DNA of 64,000 nucleotides. It comes from Camillea tinctor. Taxonomy: Eukaryota > Ascomycota > Sordariomycetes > Xylariales > Xylariaceae. The notes below the pieces were generated by a model. The model searched no databases. It worked only from the letters and a program-made list of their open reading frames with translations, and had not been told where the DNA came from. Where the stretch lies: positions 1 to 64,000 of the forward strand of contig MU394052.1 in NCBI GenBank assembly GCA_022578605.1, given 5' to 3'. The first letter of the stretch is position 1, and every line of letters starts with the position of its first letter. The translations under genes and the position numbers were made by a program. Shown here piece after piece: positions 35,714-47,576 of the stretch.

Positions 35714-36265
35714 TTAGAACCCAGGGGCTTTCGTCGAGATCTCGACGACTAGATCCTCCTCGATGATGGCGTTGAACTCGGCACCCCACGCTGTCACACT
35801 CTCGATAATCTTCTGCGGGGCCTTGGCCGCGAAACCCCTGTTGGTAGCACGTCAGCGCATCTAGTTCTATATGGTTCCGTGCCTCTAAAATATATGGACG
35901 GACGGATAGATGGATGACTCTGTGTCGCGATGATCATCTGCTATGTGGGATGTATAATGTTGGACGATGACTATTCCGTCATCGATCGTGATGATGGCGG
36001 GACTTGCCCAAGTTGTCCAAGGAGATGGATAGGGGAGGAAAAGGAGGGGTGACTTAGGTGGAACCCTTTTTGGTTTAACATACCTCAGCAGCTTGTATTC
36101 GTGAGTAATTACGCCCCCGGCTTCGCGGATGTCGTTCATGGCGCGATGGAGAATATCGTCGGATGTGCCATCTGGGAAGCTGACAATGATGGCTTTCTGT
36201 ATATCGACAGCGAAAGCGCCTTGGGCGGCGGCGAGCACAGCGGCGACGGTAGTTAGGAAGCGCAT
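35714..36265 (-). CDS. Secreted inhibitor I9-domain protein
   Basis: Two exons, 36265-36084 and 35837-35714 (GTATGT donor, CAACAG acceptor), give 101 residues. The N-terminal 19 residues (MRFLTTVAAVLAAAQGAFA) are a signal peptide. The rest, AIIVSFPDGTSDDILHRAMN through GGVITHEYKLLRGFAAKAP, has the ferredoxin-like fold pattern of the subtilisin propeptide/inhibitor I9 family (compare yeast Pbi2). Such small proteins bind and block subtilisin-like serine proteases or act as free-standing chaperones. Here the whole protein is just the I9 domain with a secretion signal, so it should act outside the cell or in the secretory path; the target is unknown. The 246-nt intron is long for this genome but the join restores the family pattern LLRGFAAKAP. 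Confidence 0.85.
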
Positions 36266-37726
36266 GTTGTTAGGTGTTGTTGTGGTTGATTCGTGGGGTG
36301 ATGCGGGAGTGGCGGTAATAAGTGAGTCAAGGTCAAGAGGTAAAAAGCGGGAAATGGTTCGTGTTGTGAAAAAAAAGAGAAGACAACTTGTTTGTAAGCC
36401 TGACTTGGGCTGCTTGACTCGTTTTATGAGGTAGATTGGATTGGGATAATTTGTGGAGGTTTATTTGGTTCAAATTGACGGAAGAGATTCAATTTCAATT
36501 TCAACAGAAAAAAGGTTGGAAGAAACATAAAAATGTTAAGGCTCGCCTGTATGCAAAGTCAATGACGAGATATGCAAGTTCCAAGATGAAATCCCCAAAG
36601 ATGAAAGTGGTCCGAGGCCTGATGAACGTAATATTCTGTTTGATTCTACTCCGTTTATAGATAGCGGAAACTCTGGAAACTCTGGGCTGTTTGAACTTGG
36701 CTGATCATCAGACCTTGGGTACTGAACGGAGGGTCCTTCCGTCTGGGGGAATCTTAATCGTTCCAGCTTCCCTGATAGGAAAGAAGTGGGGTGATTCGGC
36801 AGATACGGCACGTGTTAATTCCTCGATTGGGTTATTTAGGTTTTAACCTAAAATGGCAGCCTGCGCCAGCTGATTAATCCCTCACCCTCTCAGCCGTCAG
36901 CCCTCCCCGCCCACTTTCAGATGCGAACAGATTGGGATTGGGAAGCTAGGAGGCTAAAAAGGAAGGTTCACAATTTGTGTTTATCTTATCCAGCCAGGTC
37001 GGAAATCTCGATGATAAGCGGGATAAGCATAAATATTAAATGTTGCCCAATCTTCTACAGTGTCGGAAACCTTCAACCGTGTAACCCTTGGATATTGTGC
37101 ATTAGATATGCCTTTATGTTCAGGGCAAGCAGCGAACCTTAAACATCTGGCGGTAGTGATCGACCATATGCACATAAACTACTTAGGTATTTTTGATTCG
37201 ACGATCTACCGGAGAATTATTCCAAGCCTCGCTGCACTAGCCTCTGGTCCGGTCTCAACTTAGGCTGAATAATTAACCGTTTTCAACCCTCTGCATTCAA
37301 AGGCAACGACTCTACTAAGTACCGCCCATTTAACAAAGAGTTCGGGAAGAAACATGCGGACAAGAGCTGCCTCTCTTGGGAAATTCAAGAATTGAATTAT
37401 TGGTCATTACACCCACAGGCAGTCGTAAGAAGCTAATCTAAGACATTACATACATAACGTTGCGGTTCATATGGTGAAGTTCTCGAGAAAGGAAAAAATA
37501 ATAAAAATAAAAACGCATGTCCAAAACAACGCTTGTATTTGGGGGTATTAGAAGACGATAGCAACAACCAGCCACCGCCATCGAAGAATTGAAGATTGAC
37601 AATTGCAGGCACAACAAAGCATTCCAACTCGACCCTTCTATCGAACTCTCGAGGAAGTCCAACGCGCAAACCGAAATGCTACGTTAACCGCGCTCCTCCA
37701 CCAGAAAATGACAGACACATGTCCGC
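36266..37726. other. Intergenic between two small secreted-protein genes
   Basis: About 1.5 kb. The upstream side of the I9 gene carries GT-rich leader sequence. No coding signal was found in 36430-37700 beyond short frames without family features. Confidence 0.45.
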
Positions 37727-38104
37727 CTACATCAGCTGGATCCGCGGCTCCGTCGGCGTCGGCGTAGCCTCGGGGGGCGGACACGTGTAGTCGGGCATCA
37801 CCGTGGACGTGCCGCACGGCGTGAAGCAGCTATCGTTTACCCGGGAGTATTAGCCCGGAACCCCCAAAACAGAGAGAAGAGAAAAAGGTTAAAAAAACAC
37901 GTACGCAGAGAGAAAAGCCAGAGCCCCGTTGCACTCCGAATACGTCCAGTAGCACTCCTCCGTCTCGCAGTCCCCCGGTATCCCGGTCAGGTTCACCACG
38001 GGGCCGATGGTCACGAGGGGCGGCGCGGGCGCGGGGCCCGGGAGGGCGGCTGCGAGGGCGGCTAGGGCCGTCGCGGCGAGGAGTGTGGTGGTCGTGGAGA
38101 GCAT
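37727..38104 (-). CDS. Small secreted six-cysteine protein
   Basis: Two exons, 38104-37905 and 37829-37727 (GTACGT donor, CGATAG acceptor), give 100 residues. The first 20 residues (MLSTTTTLLAATALAALAAA) form a signal peptide followed by a Pro-rich linker. The mature part has six cysteines at 46, 51, 58, 68, 72 and 83, spaced x4, x6, x9, x3 and x10, enough for three disulfides, and one NLT glycosylation site. The tail is Pro/Thr-rich. Family not recognised. Small size, secretion and even cysteine number are typical of extracellular proteins and candidate effectors, which is inference. The intron is short and the spliced frame is supported by the cysteine count. In-frame or near-frame upstream Met codons exist but would bury the signal peptide. 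Confidence 0.75.
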
Positions 38105-41100
38105 GGTGGTTTGAGTGCGCGCGCGTGAGGCTGAACGCGGTGGTGGTTGAGGGTGCAAGCTGTGGGGAGTCCAAATTACGCTATTCGAGGCTATCCCCTC
38201 CCCCTTTTTTTATCCCGTGTCGTAGAGGTTTTTAAAATAGAAGATAGTTTTCTCCAGAGTCGTTATGTTTTGTCTATTCTGCAGCGCAGCAAAATCGCAA
38301 TCCTATAATATCGATAGTCACGGCCGGTCGATAAAGAGATTTTTCTTTCTTTCTTTCAAGGTAGGTAGGTAGATAGATATCTCAAAAGGCGAACTTGGTC
38401 GGTGGTTTTTGGTACGCCAAAGTAAGCTTTATAGTCCCATCCCCCACAACCAAGATGGCACTTTGATACGACGGTAGTCCAAGCTTCTGCTTCCTTCGCT
38501 CACGTCGGGCAGTAGATCATCATAGGTGATCACCCCTGCTTTCTGTCTGATGCGTGCCTGTCTCTCTTGGCGGGAGACTTCTCGCCTTGAATAAACACCT
38601 ATAAGTTCGTCAAGCCTAGCTCCTCTCTACTCCCCAGCGGCAACTAAGAAACGCGGATATACTAGCAAATTCTTGAGGGGCCTGGTATTTGGGGCGTATC
38701 ATGTAAGGCGTTTAGGATACTCAGCTAAAGACCGGGGGGAGAAGAGAAGAGAAGAAGGGAACCTCGAAAAACGAGACCAAAACCGTTCATCATATTAATA
38801 CCTCCCCCCAACCAGGCGGGAATTACTAACACTGGATTGGGCGAGCCCGGATATTTTTGTTACGATCTTCACCTGCTGTGGGTTCTGGCGACCGCTGACT
38901 TACACGCGCTGGGTCAGGGGCCCCGCTATCGCAATTACATGTCTGCTAGACTATGACGGGTTGGTGGTGATTGGATGTTGGCTAGTGTAATCCTTGTCCA
39001 ATAAGGGGAGCGGAAAGGGGAATTCACATACAATTCTGTACAATTTTACACCACTTCGTACGACACCGTTAAGGTATCTATTCAATATAAATTCCTCCGG
39101 CTTTTCCCTTGCTTTGCTATATTGGGAAGATTCTTTTGTACGTAGTGCTCATCTATCGATTTGCATTGATCGATATGGAATTGAAAAGTAAAGCCTCAGT
39201 CTTTTGTTCGTTGGCATGCGAAATCCAATACAGTGCATCCAATAATAAAATGTCGGTGTCAATATATAGGAGATTAATGCGCAATCTTACCATCCGCTTA
39301 TGCACCCAATGTACCGTACGCCCATAACAACTTTTATTCATGCCAAAGAAATCCCCAGAACACCAAGCTCTTCTCATTGAGTATAACGTCTGCATTTTCA
39401 CCTAGATTATGTAATACTTGAAATCCTTATATCTTTGCCTGCCCTCATAAGACGGTATCTGTAAATTGTCTGACCTAGAGCTATTAGTGAGACCATCAGC
39501 TAGAAATCTCGTAACCTAGTCACCATTACCTTATGTATTGACTTGTAGAAGAGAATTATTGTTAATATACGTGGGTTACGTTAAAGCGCAATTATATGAG
39601 TTATCTGGTGCGAAAAGCGTACAATTGATTGAGGGATATTGGATAAAGTAAGCGATTATTATTGAACCAAATCCCCAAAGAACCCCCCTTGAAGTTTCGA
39701 GGCGTTCGCACCTGTTCTATATTATATACCTACCTAAGACATTATATAAATCTCTTTATCTTGTATTGTTCTCGAGAATTATTGATGACTACATATCACA
39801 AGTATGGTTTCTCCCAGAATTGGGAAATGTGAGAATGATTTATTATAACATATTACACTAGTTGATCTATGCCCGAGTTATATTGGCCATAAAACCAATT
39901 TTTAGGTGTAAGTAATCGTCCTCACATGTTGTTGTGGTTAACTAAATTCATATTTAGTCCTACTTCACTCTACAAAGCATCTTATCTTTTAAAGTATGAT
40001 AGACTACAGCCTTCCCATCTAATAGGCTTCATCGGTTATTCCTCTGCACCAATATATGAGTCATTCACGTAAAAAATGATGTACAAGGTATCACTCAGTA
40101 GTGTGGCATGATCGAATATCCTCACCACATATTCCGAAAGATGGCCGCCGGCTTAGACAAGACAGCTCATACTCCGAAAGCATTCGACAGCAACACATAT
40201 CGGTCGACTTATTCCCACAAAGCACACTAAATATATTACTAGCAAATATTTAGAATCCTCTGCTGGGACTTGGCTATGCACGCAGACGTTGACAAGAGAC
40301 TTACAGATAAGGAACCATCAAAAGGGGGGAACAGATCATAACTCGCCAAGAAGAAGTGGCGAAGAACGCAAAAAAGGGGCGGGGCAGAGAAACATCCAAC
40401 ACAATGAAATAATCCATAATGTTGGAATAATCTACTTTCGATAACTCTGCCTGTTCCAGATCCTTGCTTTTCGAAACCCTCTCAACTAATATAGTCTACA
40501 TAAGGTAGGTTCCTATCGAGGATATCCTCGTCGAAGAAATTCAGGAAGGGAGTTGATATTACGACCCTAGGGTGCATTAGATTCATATTAGACCTCTAAG
40601 TACTTCTTTGCCTATGAAATCGGTTTAGATTGAATCTTCCCCATGGATCCCTTCACTCTAGGTGCCATAAAAACAATGTTGCGCTTCCCTTTCCCCATTT
40701 CTCCCCAAAGCAGCTGAGCTGCAAGTAGAACTTGCGATGGCCTTGGTAGTCGGTTTAAGTCTAGTTTTCAGTGCTGTTAATGTAAGCTGAACTCAGGATT
40801 TCACCTCCGAATGAAGCTACTGGCGTTTGCAAGGGTTTTATATACCTTAAGAATTGACGTGGAGGCAGGCTGATGGGCAGGAACGATATCGCGTTGCCAT
40901 CACATCGCAGATAGTGTTCCTAGACAGTGTAGCCTCAGCTATCTCTTGATTTATACTGCACTGATTATAGCGAGAAACCTCTAGCCTATCGTATTGTATA
41001 ACGGCGTTCTAATATAGACACGGGATTTTGCGATGAATCTCAACGGAGAATGAATAGGTAATGTCCTACTCTATTCTAAAGTAGCTTGTTATTGTTAAGA

Positions 41101-41415
41101 GAACTCGTAGAACCAGTCAGGAGGGTTCGTCACATATAACATAGACAACCGGAAAGAAAACAGAAGAAACTTGATTTAGACATGTAAAGGGGTAGTAAGC
41201 TGTATCGAGAGCACGAATCTTCGTCGTCCGAATAACCTCCTATCTGACTGCTGTCTCTGTCTTTTCCCCATTGCCATCCTAGTATCAAACCCCCTCCCCA
41301 AGTCCCAAAAAAAACCAAAGCAACCCGATACAATATTCCGTCTAGAAGTAATACCACGACTCCCCAACGCCTTCCTTATTCCCCCTTCACCCCCTTTTTT
41401 CTCCCCATACATCCT
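38105..41415. other. Gene-poor AT-rich span
   Basis: 3.3 kb. GGTAGGTAGGTAGATAGATATC lies near 38361. From 39,000 to 41,100 the DNA is AT-rich with frequent stops in all frames. Some parts (39,800-40,250) may be old transposon remains, but no family could be named. Confidence 0.4.
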
Positions 41416-41742
41416 CTACTTCTGCTGCTTCTTCTCCCCCTCCGTCACGTCTTCGATCCGCCGACTCGCATCGACTCCACTCCCCCCGATCGTAGGCTGC
41501 GCATACCCCCCTCCTACCGGGAGCAGCCGCCCAGAAGCATCATAGTCCCGCCGCTCGGCGTAGACGGGCCCGCCCTGGCGCTGGGACGCCGTGTGGGTGG
41601 TCGTGCCCGAGGGGTCGCTCGTGGTGTACGACATGTAGCGCGCGCCGTCGGTGGTGGTGTGGCCGTTGCGGGTGGATGAGGAGGAGGTGGTGGAGTAGGA
41701 GACGGAGGAGGAGGAGCTGTAGGTGTAGCTGTTGGAGGACAT
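41416..41742 (-). CDS. Small Ser/Thr-rich hypothetical protein
   Basis: Single exon of 108 residues. The first third is Ser/Tyr/Thr-rich (MSSNSYTYSSSSSVSYSTTS). It goes on with SDPSGTTTHTASQRQGGPVY, RRDYDASGRLLP and ends SRRIEDVTEGEKKQQK. There is no signal peptide or membrane segment, so it is probably cytosolic or nuclear. Similar small proteins with a Ser-rich start, a DPSGTT block and a final RRIEDV stretch are, as far as I recall, widespread in filamentous ascomycetes without known role. The ATG follows a GGTTGG-rich leader. The last part of the upstream region carries many GTAGGT-type motifs. Confidence 0.65.
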   Translation of the reverse strand: MSSNSYTYSSSSSVSYSTTSSSSTRNGHTTTDGARYMSYTTSDPSGTTTHTASQRQGGPVYAERRDYDASGRLLPVGGGYAQPTIGGSGVDASRRIEDVTEGEKKQQK

Positions 41743-42449
41743 GGTTGGTTGGCTTGTTCCTGGATGTGTAGGTAGGTTGGGAGGTATGTATTATTGTTTT
41801 GTGAGTGTTTCTCTTCGCTCCGTTTTGACTAGGTAGTGGTGGTAGGGGTAGGTATGAGTATATTGGTTTTGGTGCAGGTTTCTGTGTTTAAGTAGATAGC
41901 TTTGGTTACTAGGGCTGCTGTGGAGTTGATGAGGTTGCGTGTCATCGAAGGTGAAGTAGATAAATGCAGATGAGTTGAAAGGTTTAAAGATTGATTGTAA
42001 GTGGTTTATGCTTGTAGATTGGAGGTAACGTCATAAAGGAGCCCCAACGTCATGCTTACGTTATCGATTTCTGGAGCCTTCCTACTTACCTACCTAAACT
42101 TAAAGACTTATACGCTGTTCCCATTTCTTTTAAAGGAATGAATGAGAAACAGCCTTTATTGTTTCCCAGTCAGTAATCTGCAGGTACTTGCCTTACGGGA
42201 TTTAGGGGATCCGATGGTGGCTTTTATCAAGGTACCAGCTTCCGCTACTGTTCCATAGAAATCCTCTAAGTCCACTAACTCAACCATTCTCCTATAACTT
42301 AAATAGATAGACCCAGATCATTTTCTTTTAGCTTTCAAGTAAATATACTACTAAAATAGTATAAGTGAAAACAAAAACAACAGAGGTCATTGCAACTTCA
42401 TCGCTGCTAAGCCATTTGGTATTATCGATGGAATAAATCAATAAAGTCC
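41743..42449. other. Intergenic
   Basis: About 700 bases between two minus-strand genes. G/T-rich leader sequence lies near 41760-41900 (TAGGTAGGTTGGGAGGTATG, TGGTGGTAGGGGTAGGTATG). The rest is AT-rich. Confidence 0.45.
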
Positions 42450-43478
42450 TCATGTCTCTGCGCTAAGCTTCTGAATCAAATCGCAAGCTAGTCCAGCCAC
42501 AAGCGCGGGATCATCGCGCTGGATGAAATGCCCACAGTTCGCCGCAATCACCGGACCCACCGCTCTATCCGCGCTCGTCGTCTTGACCAGGCCGCAATTG
42601 TAGAGATGCCACGTGGGGTTTGTGTAGTTATCCGAGATAACCAGCGGCGTCGCCATCGAGCCCTCCAGGCTCTCCTTCGCGAAGTGCGCCGGGTCGTGCC
42701 CCACGACCGTCACATGCGGCGGCGCGCCGGCATACCCCTGCGACAGGAACGGTCTGTCGGCGTGGGGCAGCAGCCCCGCTAGGCTCCGCCGGTCTAGGCC
42801 CTCCGGGTTCTTCACGCTCGGGTGGAACACGGCGCGGAACTTGTCGCGCGTCTCGCGCAGCATCGCGGGGGTCACGCCCGCCGGCAGGGACCCCGCGTCG
42901 AAGTCAGCGCCGTCCGGGTCCGGGAACAGGCTCACGAAGTCCGAGTTGGCCATGATGCTGTCGAGGAGGAGCATCCCCGCCACGGTTCCCGGGTAGGTCT
43001 GTGCGTAGAGCCGCGCCATCGCGCACCCGATCGAGTTGGCGACGAATAGGATTTTCTTCGGGACACCGCCGTCTGCGGGGGATGAGACTTGGCTGATGAG
43101 CTGGTGCAGGTCGTGCACCGCATCGAGCACATCGTGGCCATAGCCCGGCTCCTTCCCCTCGTCGCTCGGGTCGCGGTCCGTGGATCTACCCTGCCCGTAG
43201 CGATCGTAGGCTAGCATCTGAGGCCGCGATGGATTGACGGTCATGCCCTGGGTCGATTTCAAGCGCAGGAGAATCAGAGACATCACCGGCAGCCAGAAGG
43301 TCTGCGGGGCAATGAGACCGTTCAGAAACACCACGAGGATGTTGGCGCATTTTGAAGTACCTGAACTCGGCACTTGTGAGCATTCTAGTGAGGCCGTAGG
43401 CTTTGTATCTAGTCTGATCGAGTCAAAGGTTATCCCTGGCGGGAGAGCAACGGCAGCTTGCGGGGGTGCATTGGCCAT
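42450..43478 (-). CDS. Alpha/beta-hydrolase fold protein
   Basis: Single exon of 342 residues without signal peptide. NILVVFLNGLIAPQTFW (46-62) is the strand and oxyanion loop after which such hydrolases begin. YDRYGQGRS (91-99) is the usual block before the nucleophile. The nucleophile elbow reads ANSIG (Ser149) rather than GxSxG. NCGHFIQRDDP supplies the catalytic His317. The acid is probably Asp near 42660-42690 (VVGHDP or VISDNY). These blocks place it in the AB hydrolase-1 family (esterase, epoxide hydrolase, haloalkane dehalogenase kin); the substrate cannot be told. The interior coding DNA is clearly more GC-rich than the flanks. No introns are needed. Confidence 0.85.
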   Translation of the reverse strand: MANAPPQAAVALPPGITFDSIRLDTKPTASLECSQVPSSGTSKCANILVVFLNGLIAPQTFWLPVMSLILLRLKSTQGMTVNPSRPQMLAYDRYGQGRSTDRDPSDEGKEPGYGHDVLDAVHDLHQLISQVSSPADGGVPKKILFVANSIGCAMARLYAQTYPGTVAGMLLLDSIMANSDFVSLFPDPDGADFDAGSLPAGVTPAMLRETRDKFRAVFHPSVKNPEGLDRRSLAGLLPHADRPFLSQGYAGAPPHVTVVGHDPAHFAKESLEGSMATPLVISDNYTNPTWHLYNCGLVKTTSADRAVGPVIAANCGHFIQRDDPALVAGLACDLIQKLSAET

Positions 43479-46013
43479 CTTTTGACTTATTTCATTTAAG
43501 ATAGGTATTTCTTATTGCTAGAATCTAATATATAGCTCGGGGACTTTGTTCCCAGCATGCCGAATACTTCGAGCAGGTTGAATGTAAGAGACTGGAGGCC
43601 ATCTACCTAACCTGATGGAACAGCCACAAGTCAGCTGCCGCCACACCTATTGCATTGTGGCGTTTTTTATACACTAAAACCAAAGGTAATTGGAAGTTCC
43701 TTAGGTACCATCATATGATAAGTACTAGGAGTGGTACCTATATCTTGTAGTTTTTTAGCCGTAAAAATAGCGTTCCTTTTTTTTCGGAGCCGCTCGAAAA
43801 TCGGGAGCTGCTCAATATTTATAGCGCTCTACGACTAAGAGCGGTAAATTTACCAATCAACTAATTTGTAACGTTCTAATTCATAGGAACTGCTCAATCG
43901 GCCAAATTTGAGCTGGGATGAGTTATTTCTCTTTAATCCACGGAGCGGTATTCATGTGAATTTACTTAGAGCAACAGGCCAGTGGCATATAATTCTAAGT
44001 TTCCAGGGTAGAATCGTGTTCCCAGCTTGCTGAACATGTGACTGTTTACCTACCTAGGTATTTACCTAGGTAGACAACGTCAAAGTATAATTAGACAAAG
44101 ACCAATGATATACTAGTTACTAGCAAGCAGCTAAGACCGGTAAGATGACAAAAGTCTTCATAAGGAAGTGGGTGTGGTTGAATAAGGTAGGTCTGGTATA
44201 TCGAATTAATTTGCGTCGATATACTCATACATGTAAGCCAAACATTCTTCTATTTACACAAGATTATATATTAGCTATCCAAAAACAGGCTTGTGAAGTA
44301 ATAGTATCTTTATGGGTAGACCTAAACACGATCATAATTCCTCTGTTCTTCTGTAGACTGGGTCTGAGGATAATATATTTTCTTTATGACCTTTGGGAAA
44401 ATACGGTGCTGACCTTAGAGCTATTTTTTATGTAACTGGCACACATTAGACAACTTTGCAAGTTTAATAAAACTAACTGTCTCAAAGAACTACATGTGAT
44501 TGCATGCAAGTTATATCAACTATATTAAGTGGTAGACATAGAGTACGCATCGGAAGAATATCTCATGATATGACCGCTGTATAAGCAAACTATTTTCGAG
44601 ACATCATGACACAACTCATATTAGCCCCCCTTTTCTGTTTACTGTACGATAAAGTGTCCATTCTGACAAGTTATTTCCGTGATACAAATCCTAGTATGTA
44701 TCGTAGTATTGGCTATCATAACTTCATAGGATGTCGAATTAAAGCTGGCGGGGCACTATATTAGATGAGCCAAGGGGCTAGATGCAGACGCCTCAATGTG
44801 ACATTAGGTACGAGATTGGATAATTGGAGTATCTGAGTGCCTTTGAAGTAGCTAAAATAGTATTGACGGCCTTCGATTTGCTTTCTTCAACCGTTCCGCG
44901 TATTCGTTTCCAGACAGGGTGCATCACGGGGTCACCTGAGATGAGCGTAGATGTTGTGCACATGTTCTTTTTTATTTTCTGATCCTCTCATAGTGATATG
45001 GCTTTCATAATACAGGATGATTATTTGAAATAAGTTATACAACACTTAACCGACCTCAATACTTTTTACGCTTCTGCATATGTAGGTACTTAATTTGGCC
45101 AGGTTGAATCAAGCTTTTCGGGGGCTTTATAAGCGCCACACATGCAGCTTGAATGATACCAATAGGTTGGAGGAGATATTCCAGGAAGACATCCGCCTAG
45201 CTGAAGGGATCGGGTAACTGCGGGTCTTTTGCTGAAGATCGATGACGCATCGTGACGATCAAGCACTCGGATCTAATGTGATGCCACACTCTATAGTCTG
45301 GGGACCTCATGCGGTATGCGCCATGGCTACGTTACATTATAGCTGTCGAGTAAAAATCTTCCCCTGAATTATGCCCAAGGAGAGTTGGACATCATACTCG
45401 TATACTCAAAAGCCCCAACGTGTAAGGTATGATGGGATGCAGAAGTAACGCTCTGCTTTTACGGGATCTCCAACCGAGCTTCAAGGTAAGACAATTATAT
45501 AAATAGAGCAGTTATATAGCGCATAGAGCGGTTGGATTAATATGCCTAAGAATTCAAAGTTGTGTAATTTATACTGAGTTTGTCATAAGACATGGGGTAC
45601 ATATATTATAACATACATATGTCTACTGGTTATACGAGGTAGGTATGTAGCATAATGTTTAAACTTATCATTAAATATGATTGGAAATAATGGGCTCCTG
45701 GTGGACAGTAATTGGGTAACGATATGCTTCGCTTATAGCCTTGGCTTGAGCTTCCGGGCTTTGTAATATCTTGCCTGATAGGCAGACAGTTTGTATGTAG
45801 ATCTCTATGCAATACCTACTACCTACGTGCGGGGCTATCACAATAATGTGGCGCAGCTAATATCTTCACCTGAAATGACAGCTATTGAAACCTCCTGCCG
45901 AAGCTTTTCTCCCACAGCTTAGCAACAACCTTAGAACATCTACCCAAGGCCTGACTGGAGCTCTAGAACTGGGTTTTCCCTTGCTCAGGCAGAGGACAGG
46001 ATCAGGCAACACA
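43479..46013. other. Gene-poor AT-rich span
   Basis: 2.5 kb. TACCTACCTAGGTATTTACCTAGGTAG lies near 44047. GAGCTGCTCAATATTTATAGCGCTC and GGAACTGCTCAATCGG (43800-43900) are loosely repeated; GAGCAGTTATATAGCGC near 45505 resembles them. This may be part of a small non-autonomous element but has no clear termini. The upstream region of the F-box-like gene is at the right end. Confidence 0.4.
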
Positions 46014-47576
46014 ATGTTGTTACTTGAGTTACCGCCCGAGCTACTTAGAAATGCCATTCAACAGTCAATTCCCGATGGATTTGAAAATCTGATGTTGAGT
46101 TGTAAGACTCTTTATGAGTGTGGTCAGGAGTTCATTGAAGATTACAATATCAAGGTCAAAGAATGCAGGACCGTCTCATTATCTGCTTTTGATAACCGCA
46201 CTGCTCTTTACTGGCTTCACAGAATCGCCGAAGAGCCCTCGCTATCACACTACATGCGAACAGTCGACCTCAAGGGTAACAAAGCGTACATGCATTGCGA
46301 TACTCTGCGGGTTGCCGTCGAGGAGCTTCGGAAAACCCCTGCCTATCGAGACTTCCTTAAGCTGAAAGAAAACAGCGCAGTCTTACAGCGTATCGGAGAG
46401 TTCGTTGCAAGTTCTCCGTACATCGGAGGCGACGAGGGCTTCTGGACTAGTAAAATCCTCACTTATGTTGACAAACCCGTGCGCTCTGACGATAGCGACT
46501 TCTTCAGGGGTGTATTCTTCCTCACCTTGCTGCCTAATGTGAGGACCTTGACTCTGCCTTGGAACAATAACTACGTCCCATGGAGTCGTGACGAGACAAC
46601 TAAGGGTACGGGTACCTGCCACTACAGAGACGTGTTTGACAAAATTCAACGAAAGGCTCGCGACCTCCACGTCGATGCAGCTCTGGGACTAGTCAAACGT
46701 CTCGAGTATTTACTCGAGACCGAATATGACGTGAAGGCAGGGTTGAGCTTTCTGAGCCCCTTTCTAGTGCTACCCTGCCTCGAGGAGCTATACGCCACAA
46801 GCCTGGTCGCGACGAAATTCGAATACTCCTTTGCATGGAAATACCCCGACGTGGTATCGAACCTACGGAGCATCGAGCTTGTCTCCTGCGCCCTGGATGC
46901 TACGGGGGTGTCCGAGCTGCTGGCGCACATGCCGCACCTCGTCTCTTTTAAGTACAGCCACGGGTGCAAGCACCACGGCCTAGAGGCATACTGGGACGCC
47001 GGGGCCTTCGTCGCCGCGGTCGGGAAGCACGCGGGCAACCGGCTCCAGCATCTAGCCATCACGACCGAGATCCGTGGGCTGAACGAGGTCATGACTGGGG
47101 TTACGAGCTTGCGTGAGTTTGCGCGGCTCGAGACACTCGAGGTGCACTACGCATATTTCTGCGGGCCGTCGATTGAATCGGGCGAGCAGGTGTTCATGGG
47201 CACTCCGCCTAATCCGGGCTACGAGAAATGGACCATTGAGGCCATCCCGCCACTGCAGCAGATTCTGCCCAGCTCCCTGAAGAGCTTTGTCTTGTTTGTG
47301 GAGCCGAATAGCTATTGCCCGATCAGCGGCGCGAAGCCATTGTTTCCCTTGTTCAACGGCTTTGCGTCTGCTCAGGCTTCAGCACTTCCTAAATTGGAGC
47401 GTTGCGAGGTTTTCTGCCGCGGGAAAGAGTTCGGGAGTGATGGTGATGGCCGGGATGTAGTTTATGAATACCTCAAGGATGAAGGCATAAGCTGCCAATT
47501 TGGTGACGGGTTGGAACCTCCGTGGAGGTCAGCATTTAAAGCCCAATTCGTTTGTGAGCTACTAGACAGAGAGTGA
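46014..47576 (+). CDS. F-box-like/leucine-rich protein of unknown target
   Basis: The frame is open from 45885, but the F-box begins at the Met at 46014, which is taken as the start and gives 520 residues. LLLELPPELLRNAIQQSIPDG and FENLMLSCKTLYECGQEF match the F-box motif (LPxELL... LxxSCKxxY), which binds Skp1 in SCF ubiquitin ligases. The rest has leucine-rich, irregular repeat-like blocks (LVKRLEYLLETEY, LRSIELVSCALDATGVSELLAHMPHL, LQHLAITTEI, LETLEVHYAYF) that may form an LRR-type solenoid to bind substrate. Many ascomycetes carry dozens of such fast-evolving F-box proteins, so no orthologue name is given. If the first Met is used instead, 43 more residues without recognisable features are added. 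Confidence 0.75.
   Translation: MLLLELPPELLRNAIQQSIPDGFENLMLSCKTLYECGQEFIEDYNIKVKECRTVSLSAFDNRTALYWLHRIAEEPSLSHYMRTVDLKGNKAYMHCDTLRVAVEELRKTPAYRDFLKLKENSAVLQRIGEFVASSPYIGGDEGFWTSKILTYVDKPVRSDDSDFFRGVFFLTLLPNVRTLTLPWNNNYVPWSRDETTKGTGTCHYRDVFDKIQRKARDLHVDAALGLVKRLEYLLETEYDVKAGLSFLSPFLVLPCLEELYATSLVATKFEYSFAWKYPDVVSNLRSIELVSCALDATGVSELLAHMPHLVSFKYSHGCKHHGLEAYWDAGAFVAAVGKHAGNRLQHLAITTEIRGLNEVMTGVTSLREFARLETLEVHYAYFCGPSIESGEQVFMGTPPNPGYEKWTIEAIPPLQQILPSSLKSFVLFVEPNSYCPISGAKPLFPLFNGFASAQASALPKLERCEVFCRGKEFGSDGDGRDVVYEYLKDEGISCQFGDGLEPPWRSAFKAQFVCELLDRE

Noticed and set aside
44145..44435. 96-codon plus frame with hydrophobic residues
   Set aside because: AT-rich DNA yields Ile/Leu/Phe/Tyr by chance; no start context, domain or splice partner was seen.
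43790..45540. GAGCTGCTCAAT / GAGCAGTTATATAGCGC similarities as a MITE
   Set aside because: Only loose word similarity; no terminal inverted repeats or target-site duplication found by eye.
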